Notes under the pieces: generated by a model | Databases searched by the model: none | What the model saw: only the letters and a program-made list of their open reading frames with translations | What the model was told of the DNA's origin: nothing | Assembly (NCBI RefSeq): GCF_000003605.2 | Contig: NW_003133843.1 | Span: forward strand, 92,688 to 109,812 | DNA from: Saccoglossus kowalevskii | Lineage: Eukaryota > Hemichordata > Enteropneusta > Harrimaniidae | DNA length: 17,125 nucleotides | Direction of reading: 5' to 3' | Shown here: positions 1-11,300 of the stretch, in pieces | Layout: the number at the start of each line of letters is the position of its first letter | How positions within the stretch are numbered: position 1 is the stretch's first letter | Made by a program: the position numbers and the translations under genes

Positions 1-1527
1 CATGTCACTCAAATATGAACAGAACGGGGACGTGTCATTGACAATGACTTGTTAACTTTTGAACTGAAAATTGGCATTATGTGTGCATAATTGGCATTGT
101 GTGCATAATGACAAGGATAATTTGGTATGAATTGTTTGCATCTATCGTGGTCAAGATTGTTTCTATTGTTGACGTTGAAATCATTTATACATTTAATATT
201 TATACACATTTATACCCTAGCGATGATCGTTGCTATGCTAGTATGATGTCATACAGCATGTGATTTCTAGCAAGGTAAATACAATGTGGAATGGATGTTT
301 GTATCGTAACGTCAATTCTGATGAGAAAGAACCAAAACATTGACAGTCTGTCTTAAATTTAATAAATCATTCTCCTACATTGTGGGGCAAGTGAACTTTA
401 TATAAAATTCTATTTATGGTGACGAGTAGTTAAAAAAAGCTCCCGTGGATTTTATCATATTCTGTTTGGCAGTTCATGATTGAGTTCTCTAATTACATTG
501 TCAGTGAAGCAATAAAATGTATTTCTACTTCTCGTCTCCTGAAAAATGAAAAAAATCTTGCATAACACTTGATAGTCCGACTGTTTAACTTGTTGAATAT
601 TAAAAAGTACATGCATACATGTATATCGACTCATTCATTGGAATCTAGAGATCTGCTGATATAAAACATTTCACGTTATTTGAGTCTTGTCAACCCTGTC
701 AGTGCGTAGCTGTCACAGTCTACTAAAGAGCAGTGTCAGTCAGTGATTGATTTGTGAAAAGTGACTAGATCATAGGGTCAGTTGTTCACCGTGTACTTAC
801 ATCTAGTTTGTATTCAGCATCATGCTGAGATCTATATGTATGTAGGAATTGTGGTTGTCATTGAACATTGATTGTCTTGAAGGAAGAAAAAACATTGATA
901 TATTGCCATGGTGATAGAACATGAGAATTAAATTAAAATCTTGCTCATGAAACACATCCTGGGCTTATTAAATTGTATTACAAATAAAAAGTGTAATAAA
1001 CCAGTGAAATTGTTAAAACTTGTACTCTAGCTATCTTCAGTACTAGTATTCACTCTGATGTAAGTGCGCATAAACCAAAACTAAATTGTGTTTTTTGTAT
1101 GCTGTATTCTTAACAATAAGACTTATTATTATACATCTGTTACTGTAACGCCATAAGTTATAGCGTGCTGAATGTTGCGGTATTGCACTGGGTATTTTCA
1201 TCCTACCATATTAGGAAACGCAAATTTCTAAATATGGAATGATTACGCATGTGCGTCCTCTAATAATAAAAAACAAAAATGGCTGGCCCCCAGGGTTTGA
1301 CCAGACACCAATCAAAGAAGTTCGCTCAATCTGTTCCAAATGTTTTGGATTTCGGCATTCCCATGATGTATTCAGACTGTACGTCGATTGATTCTTCCGC
1401 TGTACTGTCTTTGTGCATACTTTGCAGTATCCTCGTAATAGCCTCATAATATAATCTTAATGATACAAATCTGTCATTTACGAAAGTGCATGTACTATTA
1501 ATAGAGCAAATATGATACCAATTCAAG

Positions 1528-1552
1528 ATATATATATATATATATATATATA
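1528..1552. repeat. (TA)n microsatellite
   Basis: About twelve uninterrupted TA dinucleotides inside the first large intron. It explains the tyrosine/isoleucine alternation in the minus-strand open frame here. Confidence 0.95.
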
Positions 1553-2769
1553 AATATGCTGACAACAATCGAGAACCAATAATAAATCGAGAAGTGATTG
1601 TTTTGCATGTATGTAGTGTCATCTAAGTGCTTTTGGGAATCCAAGACTTTCATTTTTATTTTAAGGCAACAATCACATGAGACTGCAAAGCATCATGGGA
1701 ACCGTCTTCTATTTATAGCTTTTGAACAGAGTCATTAGGGAATGGACAAGATGAATAGACTCCTGTAGTGTCTCAGCTATTTTTAGTTATCAGAATACAA
1801 ATAATCGTAGTTAGTATTATGGGTAATTGGGTATCACAGTTTTTATTCAATATTAGGGAACAACAATTCTGGAAGTTCTGACTCTATTTAATGATTAGGT
1901 GGTCATGAGTAAGAAAATAATAATCTTAATGTATGCATTAATGTGCTGGAGGAGGTGAAAAAAAACTCAGGTAACCATGGAAACAGCACGAGTATTTAAA
2001 TTTCCAATTATTGATATATCGATGACCTTTCAACATTTCCATAAGGGTTTTAACAGGGACTTAACTGTGATCTCATTATCTGGTATTTCCGTTTGTTATT
2101 AAAATGAAAACATGTCGAGTAATGTCAGAGTTATTTTTTAAGTCACTTCATTGACCAGTTTCCTTTCTATGTGGTGCTGTATGAATATATGTGGCCCTAT
2201 CTGGCTATAATTGACTGCATTGAAGGCTTAGATTAGGAAATGTTTTTTTTCTATTATTAATTTTTTCAAAAATGACAACTGGACAGGAAGTATGTAATAA
2301 AATTGGCAAATATTGTGTGCCATATGTTTGTGTGTCATCTGGTGAGGATTTGAAAATGAAAGGAAATTGTTGAATTGTTGGAGTTATATTTCACCCAACT
2401 CAGACATACCGACGATTAATGAAACTTAAAACTCTATATTTGTTTTATTTAGTAGATTTATTGCTTCGTCTGTTACCGAGTATAATATGGTTCTTAAGAT
2501 GAAACCAACATCTGTTACAATTATTGGTTTGTTTGCTTGCAAATATTATCTCCTCAAATCTGATTTTTTTTTTATAAAAATAAAAATATTATGATAAAAA
2601 GTTTTTTGGCTTGAATATCAGGTAACTGCATTCTTTTATTGTTGAAATAGTAAACATAAGTTATTACAAAATATTATAAAAACATATTTTTTTGGGGGGA
2701 TTCATGAAGTCAAAACATCCAATGCCATGAGATATTTGTAAAGATTCATAGAAGATACTTAATCATATA

Positions 2770-2935
2770 CTGTAAAACATGTCTTTTTAGACATCCACAA
2801 TTTCGCTAAATAAAGATGTCGCTAATTAGAATAAAATTATTGGTACTTTAGCTAAATTAAAATTCAGTTAATTCATGCATTGAGTAAAATTCGCTAAAAT
2901 GATATGTTGCTATTTCAAAGTGCTTTACATAAGGC
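2770..2935. repeat. Possible degenerate CTGTAAAA-terminus element
   Basis: It starts with TA-CTGTAAAA at 2768-2777, the same terminus as the MITEs at 4960 and 16597. The interior repeats 'tcgctaa' three times (2802, 2819 and 2890) and is AT-rich. The right end is unclear: CTTTACATA near 2923-2931 is only a loose match to TTTTACAGTA. It may be a decayed relative. Confidence 0.35.
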
Positions 2936-4601
2936 AGAATTTGATATATTAAAAAAGCCTGTCAACAAAAAATCTGCTCACTGATTGGTCTGTTTGTTTA
3001 GCCAATCAGACATACCGGTAAGCTACTTTGGGTTGGATGTATTAATGCTGCCATGGAATATGTTGTTTAAAATGTAAAACAGATGTAATGTCATAATTTT
3101 TCAATCCTTACTAGTAACTGCATTATTTTATTTGGTTTTGAGTAATTTTTTCAGCCTGGAAAAAAACCTTTGCAAAATTATTTCAATATCATAAATGTTA
3201 TAAATTATATTTCTGTTATTTTAGTTTGTTTTACTAATAGATTTATCCTAATCTGAGGTGACTTTCAAAGTAATTACTCATTTGTGAAAAACTGTGATTG
3301 ATGGATGGTCAAAATAGTATTACAACTGTACCTATAATAAAATGTGAACACTTTCCAACAATGAATTCACAGTTCTGTTCATCTTCATCTACATTATCAT
3401 TTTGTGTTTCTTTGATATTCACTTAGACACAATTAATTTTATTATTACCATATTCTGATACCAAGGTCAGCTGATAACCAGATTAATTTTTTAACAATTA
3501 ACTTACCATATTTGGACATCTAATTACACCAATAGCTTACATCAGAAATCACACCAAATATTAATTTATTCATTCAATTGCAAGTCAGCAGAGCTTTTAA
3601 GATTCCCATGGGTAATGTGTCTGAATTTATCTCCATTATTTTTGAGGTGACTTACATGGAGGCACAGTAGATGCTAAATGGAATGATGTGTTTGGGATAT
3701 CTAAATCTGGAGATCAGTTTCATTTAGACACTCAGATAGTTCATGTCACCTTCATTTCTATAATGGTCGCTTTTATGAAAATTAAAAACTGACTCTGAAA
3801 TACTAGAAATACTATTTCACTACTAGAAATGTTGATGATTCAATAATTTATGGCATTCATTGTGACAAAATTGTCCCTCATGAAATTAAATCGGTTTACA
3901 GTATACAGACATAAACTACATAATTTATTATCATTTCTGTTATATCATGTGACTGGAAGTGCAGTCTTGACGCAAACATCTCAAGCTTTATCCAATCAAA
4001 AAATAATTACAGCATCATTAGTCTTCATCTTGGAATTTCTCACATTATTGGAACTAAAAATATTGTATTATTGATCGTAGATTCCCTGGTTGGAAGTGAT
4101 AAACAACATTAATACAAAATATAATTTAATTTCTGTCATCTTATTTCTGTGGTCGACTATGAATTGGTATTGCCGACATTATAATAAAATGTATCAATGC
4201 CTTTTTTGGGTTTTAAAAGGAAACAAGCCATTATTATTATTATTGTGTTTTTTGAGGTCAGTGATGCAAATACCAACAACAGGATGTACTCTTAAATGTC
4301 AATGTCACATGACAACAACAAATTAATCCATATTTCAGAGCATATACGTCACTTCAATACGTATACCGTGACAGCTTTCAATACACATTGTTTGAATATT
4401 CAGTAAAATTCACAAAAGAAAACAGAATTAAGTTTTGAAATTGTTTGTTTGTGGTTTGATGCCAGGTATGGTGCAGGTTTTATGAGTTTTCACATTTCAC
4501 ATCGGAGTGGATTATATTCTATCACATTGCCGTATTGATATGCCCAGACCCTAAACTATTTGGCGTCAATGTTTTGGAAATGACTGTCTGAATTAATGAA
4601 T

Positions 4602-4694
4602 ATGGATGGATGGATGGATGGATTGAAGGATGAATGAAAGAATAAATGTATGGATTTAAGAATTGGATGTACAGATGAAGGAATGAGAATGAAT
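4602..4694. repeat. (GGAT)n microsatellite with decayed GAAT/GGAT tail
   Basis: About six near-perfect ATGG units (4602-4624) are followed by interrupted GGATGAATGAA-type units to about 4694. It encodes the Ser-Ile-His-Pro run of a minus-strand open frame, which is therefore an artefact. Confidence 0.85.
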
Positions 4695-4959
4695 AAAAGG
4701 ACTTTTCTTGACTATAAACAAAATACCCTCTTCTGGTTGTGTTAACCCATCCACCAATCAACAAAATAGCAACAATATATTTGTTCATGGTTTTACTAAG
4801 ATATCGATTGCCATGTGCTTTCATAACCTATGATCACATATACTATCAGAATAGATCACTTACTCTAGCATTCACACATATTATGTCCTATCCCCCCTAC
4901 CATTGTGTCGCCATTTAATAGAGGGCATTGTTTTAATCTGGATACCTTGTTTATATGTA

Positions 4960-5142
4960 CTGTAAAATTACTAATTTTCATTGGGTTTAAATTTTGCTGA
5001 TTTACCATTTCAGGCATATATATCATTTAGATAATGTGTTCTATGCTAAATTTTACATATTCACTGGGTTTTAATTTAGTGCATTTTTCAGTCAGCGAAA
5101 TAAGCAAAATTAAAACCCAGTGAATAATTAACCCTTTTACAG
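4960..5142. mobile_element. Foldback MITE, TA target duplication, CTGTAAAA termini
   Basis: A 183-bp palindromic element flanked by TA at 4958-4959 and 5143-5144. The left end CTGTAAAATTACTAATTTTC and the reverse complement of the right end CTGTAAAAGGGTTAATTATTC form an imperfect terminal inverted repeat of about 45 bp that includes TGGGTTT and AATTTTGC. Inside, 5059-5077 and 5107-5125 are a perfect 19-bp inverted repeat around a 29-nt loop, and 4978-5000 is a third, diverged copy of the same arm. There is no coding capacity. TA target duplications are typical of Tc1/mariner-type non-autonomous elements; that assignment is inference. Confidence 0.75.
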
Positions 5143-6126
5143 TATCTTATTTCAGGGTTAAATGCAAAACTTCGGTCAAGACCAGCCCTCTAACATCAAG
5201 CTGAACTAGCCCGTTCAGTACAGCTTTAGTCATGTTCACATATGTTTTTCAACAGTGGGTTGACATTACGTCTGTGTTGAGCCCTGCTACTCATGGAAAC
5301 ACCCTATGTAGGAGAATACATTACAGCAAAGGCAGCCATATGTTGTCTATTCTTCGCAAGGTCAAATGTCATGTGCATTTGTGTGTATGAATTGATCACA
5401 AAGCAAAGATTAATTTCCAACTGAATAAAGGCCATATGCTTACATTGGTTATAATAATGTGAACACCCACTCATCCCAGAACAAGTGATTTTGCTAGATT
5501 CATATATTTAGAATTGTAATTGTTAGAAGTTCTGAATTTGGTAGCTTTTTTTTTCAGTTCCTAACTTTGTGTTCATTGTGGAAACAACAAACAAACAAAC
5601 AACTGTAAACTGCTTTGATCTTGCAAGAGAACAATTTTGTGAGTCGCTGAATTTTTCAAAATGTCGAAGCAGTGAAAAGTTATTTGAGGTCCTAAGTCAC
5701 AGAGTGTTGGTGACGTAACAAAATTTTGTCTTTACAAATGCCATAAAATTCAACATATATAAAATGCCTTTAGAGTCATAAAAGTAACAATAGAGTGGAT
5801 TCTTAAATCAAAACAACTTTTATTGAAATTTCTAAATTGTCAAACAGATAGCTTTAAAAAATATTTAATCTTTGTCACTACTTAAATTGATGCAAGATAC
5901 ATCAACCGACAGGAAATGAAAAAAAAAAAGATAATAATTTAACTGATAAACAATATTGGATTAGTACTACATTACTGAGACTAATATCAGTAACTGATTA
6001 TCTGATGAAGAGTATTACATGCAAAAGTCATATCCATTGAACGGAAAATACCTCTTTTTGACCCTGCGTCTTCTATGTTCTGTGAATATGGAACTATTTC
6101 TACTGACTTCCATTTCACTACCTCCT

Positions 6127-6151
6127 GACATGTGGCAAACAGAGTCAGGAA
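6127..6151 (-). repeat. Perfect 25-bp antisense copy of exon B fragment (8713-8737)
   Basis: The reverse complement of these 25 bases is identical to exon B bases 8713-8737, which code FLTLFATC. The identity stops abruptly at both sides. On the minus strand the fragment lies in an open frame that also reads FLTLFATC, followed by unrelated residues. Origin and function are unknown. Confidence 0.9.
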
Positions 6152-7546
6152 ATAATAATAATAGCGGTTGTTGCTTTTAAACTTAAAGAAAACAAATTTA
6201 AACATTTGATTGCAAAATAATTTTAATCAAAAACAATGTGTATTTAGCATTCCAGTGTGTTGCCACTGTATTGAAACAATGTGTTCAATATCCAGGAATG
6301 CGTTGTGTGTCAATGTGTTGACACTACCATAATAGACGCACTACAAGCCTGGTGAAGCTATGAATGATTTTTCAGTTTTTATGCCTTCTTGTATAATCAG
6401 AATATTTAATTTCAAGAAACTAAAAACTTGACTTGTTCATGTGATAATACTATTATTCTCCAATATTTGTCTTCATTCAGTTGGGGAGAATACTCTTGAA
6501 ATAAGAGCTGCATCACAAGTAATCTTTGACTCACAGTGATACACCTCTTTAATATGTCACTCATATCTTTCCCAGCTGAACTAAGAAAAATACTAGGGAA
6601 TAATAATATAATTATCTTATGCATGATGTAAAAGTGAGTAAAAATAAAAATTCTGATAAGCATTCCATGCGGAAAATAAGTCACCAATATATTCATCCTT
6701 GTTGAAATCACATGTACACATGTCAAACATCTATCCCCCTGTAAAACACTTCAAAATATAGAGTGCCCCCTGTGCCCATCTATCTCTACATTTGCATAGA
6801 TATTACATCGTTGCAGGCAATACCTAGTCATTAAGGAAATAAATAATGTATGTTGTAAAATGGCATCATTTCAAATATTTTGATGATTTTATATTATGGG
6901 TTGAATTGGTGTGAAAGTATTTTTTTTTTATTGATTTATTTTGACTTTCTGTGACATTTATGGAGCTATGGGATGACATTCATTAATATTGCTGCAATGG
7001 ATGTTTTTATTTTCATTTTATTGTTTTGTAATTGTCTGAAAATATTTTTTTCTGCATATTTCCTGGAGTTTCTTTAATTTGTGTTCACAAATATATATCA
7101 AATCTGTAATCTCAGGAAAAGATGCTTCAAATGCTGCAATACAGTCTGAGCATAACATAAAGTGATGCTGTCATCGCACCACATCATGTTTAAATGTAAC
7201 CGATAGCGGCATAGGCAATGCATGTAAAATACATTGTTTGTTTACATGAAATTCAAATAAGCGACTATATATGGCTTTAACATTTAGATAGTTTAAACCT
7301 TGTTTGGTTTTCCTTTCAAAACCACCATATATCTAATTTGTTTAAAGCAACCAATCAAAACATGATTTATATCAGTAAAATAAATTAAAAAAATATGTTG
7401 CAATTATAGATGACAAAGGTATACTCACTTTAAACAACTTTTTTGAAAAGTTGCATTCAGCTGATAGCCTGCATAGGAGTGCATGGGAGTGTACTGTATT
7501 AGGAGTGTCTGAAAGAGTTATCATAATTTGTTGTTATCCTTTAAAG

Positions 7547-7843
7547 ATGTAGTAGACTTTCAGAGTGATTTTTTTTTTTTTCATTTTTCGTCACGTTTTG
7601 ATTTTAAGAAAAAGCGGCTTTTTTGGTTTTCTAGTACACATGTATTAGTGAAAAATTAGCAACACAATGGATTTTGTTTATTTAGCAGTCACGTGACGTA
7701 ATTAATGTTGACATTAGTGTTGTCATAATTTTTAGATAGTGTTGCAGGGGCTACAATAACATGTAAAAATTGTTACTCATTAATCATTATTATTATTTTT
7801 TTATCAAGCTTTTTCTGTTTTGCCCAACGAAAGTCTACTACAT
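7547..7843. mobile_element. Inverted-repeat element with ATGTAGTAGACTTTC ends
   Basis: A perfect 15-bp inverted repeat (ATGTAGTAGACTTTC at 7547-7561, its complement at 7829-7843) bounds 297 bp of T-rich, non-coding sequence. Poly-T lies just inside the left end and poly-T/A-rich sequence inside the right end. No clear target duplication is visible. It looks like a non-autonomous DNA transposon (MITE-like). It contains CACGTGACGTAA at 7691-7702 (overlapping E-box and CRE-like core), noted without evidence of use. Confidence 0.6.
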
Positions 7844-8145
7844 TCTCAAGTTGGTTATAATTCTACAAATATCACAGTGATTACTATTTTGCGTTGATAA
7901 ATTTTACTTGTGTAAAGAAGATTCATGTGGGAAGTTTGAGAATGAGAAGAGGATACTGACAAATAGCAATTAATCTAACATGCTTTACAAACTACACCTA
8001 TCATTGTTGAATAATGTAATGCAGACTGGATTTAGATTGCGGACATACATTTTTTGTACCAGTATCTCCTGAATGTTGTAGAATGTCAGACAAAATGAAA
8101 TTTGTACTCGCACTTTTTGTAATATAACTTGTGTTTTTTTTGTAG

Positions 8146-8314
8146 ATGATGATTTACTTGATAGACCATGTACTTCCTGAAAGTTATTTTGCTAATAATT
8201 TGCGTGCTTTGTCTGTGGATATGGCAGTCTTCCGTCAACTTCTTCAAATTAAATTACCGCAACTCTCAAAACATTTGGATAATTTACAGAAAGCAGCCAA
8301 TGATGATGCTAATG
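8146..8314 (+). CDS. TBC1D30: TBC1D30 exon A: mid TBC domain (LPESYF block)
   Basis: The acceptor is a T-rich tract ending in TTTGTAG (8139-8145) and the donor is GTAAGT at 8315. The exon reads in frame from its first base, so the preceding intron is phase 0. It encodes residues 1-56 plus one base of Gly57. MMIYLIDHVLPESYF and LRALSVDMAVFRQLLQ are hallmarks of TBC1D30, and the LPKLSxHL-type helix follows. It ends with a variable loop (AANDDANG). In the vertebrate protein this exon would directly follow the YCQG-containing segment. No exon encoding that segment is recognisable in the upstream 8.1 kb. At 169 nt the exon is not a multiple of three, so skipping it would shift the frame. Confidence 0.93.
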
Positions 8315-11300
8315 GTAAGTCAACTCCAGAGGGCGCTATTCATTCAAAACATTAAATGGGTTTTTTGACAAAAAAAATGTTTTGTTTTTTTTAGCAAATT
8401 CTAGAGTGTGTTACTCTTTGAAGATTCTACAACGTGCTTACCACACAGTCAATTTTTCCATTCTCTGGCTACAACTCTATTGATTTTTTTTTACCTCGAA
8501 CACTTACTATTCTTTACATGTTATCACATGTCTATTCATACACTGCGGCTTTGTATGTGAAATGAACGTATGCACTTTATAGGATTTAATACTTGTACAG
8601 ATATCCCGTAATTCCATGTACATGCCTGAATACTGCTTGTCAGTTACTGTTTGTTTGTTTGTTTGTAGGTCACTATGAACCTCCACTCACCAATGTATTT
8701 ACTATGCAATGGTTCCTGACTCTGTTTGCCACATGTCTTCCAAAACCAATTGTACTAAGAGTTTGGGACTGTGTATTCCTGGAAGGTAGTGAAATCTTAC
8801 TGAGGACAGCACTTGCGATCTGGGCCAAACTAGGAGAGTAAGTTCTAAGATATTTTTCTCTGTTTTGTTTTTTTCCCTATCAAGTAATTTTATATTCCTA
8901 ATTTAAATGTCAATATAGCAGTGGAAAATTCTCAGAATTGTTTATACATAAATGTGTATGGAACATGATTGTCAATTGTGATATGATATGATATGATTTT
9001 TATTTCACCAAGAATAACAATTCTAGTAATCTTTGAATAATAATAATAATAATAATCATCTTCAATTGTGAGCTTGATCACAACTTATTTTTTTCTCTAC
9101 ACCACAGTCATTTACATGTACATTAGTGCATGTACTACTAATAAAGAAAAAATATCACGATAATTGTTTTTATTGATGTAATTGGTAAAACCTTGTGACT
9201 AGCAGGGCTTGATATTTCTGTATTCCTGCAACAACAATCTAATAGGAAACCATCTATTATTGATTGATTTGATGTACATTACATGTGTATGGTCTTGTAA
9301 CGTTGAAATACTTGCAACACGTACTGTAATCTTATCACTGGTACAAGGAACTGGCAAACAAAAGTAAACTGGAAATATACAGTGTCACTCTGCTTAGAAA
9401 GTCAACTAAATCAGTCTTTGTCAATTATTAAGTGTATTATTAATCACAATATTTGTATTTTTTCAGTCGTATAGAAGGTTGCCAATCAGCTGATGATTTC
9501 TATACCTCAATGGGATTCTTAACACATGAAATGTTACATATAGGACTGGTTAGTGGAGATGAACTCATACAGGTATCTATATATTCTTTTAATTCTCTCT
9601 GAGAAAGCTAGTTTAAATAATGGATATTTTTCAGTGTTTTGCATAACTGGGCACATACAATGGATAAGGACAGAAATTGAAAAAACGTGTAATAATTTAA
9701 TTTTGCAGTTTTTAATGTAATTTATCAATATTTATCTGAATATCGTAATTTTTATTATTTTTCAGACAATTTACAATATGGCGCCTTTCCCGTTTCCTCA
9801 TCTTGATGAAATTCGTGAAAAGTTCATGTACAGCATTACTCCATTTACACCAGTGGGTACACTGGAAAAATCTGTGAAAAACAAAGAAAAGCCCAGACGA
9901 AGTGTTACTAGTGATGAAGAAATAGATTTGGATGAAGATGATTTGCAAGCCATCAATTGCTTTGGCGTGTTTATGCCACCGTCACCACAGAGGAAATTAG
10001 AAAATGGTCAGTATGGTAAAGGGCATGCCTGCATGTTAGAATAGTAAATACAGAAGGTGCCTGTTGTGTTTGTTACAATTAACTGTAGAGGGCGCTCATT
10101 GCAGAGTCGGCCAAGTCCTATCCTTGGGGCGGAGCTACGTCACGGACGTTCTACGTTGCTAAGACGCGCACCACTGTACCACGTATTTCTATGGGCTCTG
10201 TGCGCGCTGCTGTGGAACGCCGGTGGAGCCGGTGAAAACTCGAGAAAACAACACAAACTCAACTTTGAAGTAATCCTGAACAACCAAATTCATATATGTT
10301 ACACACGTAGGGCTAATCTTGTTACACTGTTCAGGGGACTCTCAACAACCATCGCAAAGTACCGTTTTCTGCGAGTTTTTGGTCTTTGTTTTCACCGCAA
10401 GGGTTGCCAGGCGGTAGAAAATGCCCGGATGTCCGCCCCCGAGAATTGCTCATCTTTATATTTGTGACTATCAACTGTAGAGGGCGCTCAATGATCCCAG
10501 TATACATGTACCTACTAAACACTTTTGTTCATCATCTCAACATGTATCAGTCTTAAATTTGGGATTTGAATTAATTTAGTACTATATTAAATATTTTTGA
10601 ATTTTAAAAAATTAAATTTTTGAATTACATTCTGTTTCATATAGACATGAATGTTTTTTAATATAAAATGTGTTTACTATATAAATTTTAAATGACACTC
10701 ACAGTTGAATAAAATTAACCAATCATGACAACTCAATGATGTTAACCACCCGTATGGAATATCTTTTGTGTGCATGGCAACCCATAAAGCCTTATGGGTA
10801 ATGGGTCTCACAAAATGGCTTCCATATCCAATGAAAGCTTCATCTTTGGATTTGAACATAACATAAGTGTCTTTCAGGGTAAACGTGTTATAGTTTATAA
10901 TTTGCCATAAAAATGCCCATGAAAGGCTTTCTAAAGGCTGTTATTGGAATCTCACTGTCAGGTAGTTAGCAAGCCATGATATAGAATATTTAACTGGCAC
11001 GTTACAAATAAATAACATTAAAATAAAATTAATTTTTCATCATTTAATTTTTACATGGCAGTTGCAGCTCAATTGAGTCATGAATCGTTGAAATGTATTT
11101 TCCACTTGTGTGGTGGAAGTAATTGGAACATTAGCATTTTAATATAGATAATAATGTAAGAAGGTTTCATGTCTTCCTTGATACCACAGACTGGAGAATG
11201 GTCTACTTGTGTACTAAAATGATCAGTGGTATCACATATAAAACCACTAATGGGTTACTGTGAAATACATTTTTCGGTTGGAATTAAATTTCGCTGTGAA

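Larger units (their letters stand above)
1..8145 (+). other. Large intron (3' part) upstream of TBC1D30 exon A
   Basis: This stretch is AT-rich, dense in stops in all frames, and has no recognisable TBC1D30 exon. I looked for the GYCQGFN, IxxDxxR and RxxW blocks and did not see them. It must belong to the gene because exon A starts in mid-domain with a good acceptor. It contains a TA microsatellite, a GGAT tract, a foldback MITE, a longer inverted-repeat element and an antisense copy of an exon B fragment, listed separately. Otherwise I see nothing coding. Weak open frames on the minus strand at about 1326-1480 and 6412-6590 are discussed elsewhere. Confidence 0.75.

Noticed and set aside
2981-3009. 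CTGATTGG ... CCAATCAG inverted repeat
   Set aside because: Only 8 bp with a short loop; such pairs are common by chance in this much AT-rich sequence, and no element boundary accompanies it.
4522-4824. Minus-strand open frame with SIHPSIHPSIHP repeat
   Set aside because: The repeat peptide is the translation of the (GGAT)n microsatellite.
6412-6726. 104-codon minus-strand open frame with an acceptor-like TTAGTTCAG before its last 55 codons
   Set aside because: No recognisable domain, no matching donor or further exon found, and T-rich hydrophobic leader. I treat it as a chance frame, though less certainly than the others.
8146-8151. ATG-ATG at the start of exon A as a translation start
   Set aside because: It directly follows a strong acceptor and corresponds to an internal position in the TBC domain; starting here would delete the catalytic half.
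10057-10467. 136-codon + strand open frame in the D-E intron
   Set aside because: It coincides with the GC-rich repeat-bracketed segment, where stops are rare by composition. It shows no resemblance to TBC1D30 or a known domain, and its frame does not connect to exons D or E.
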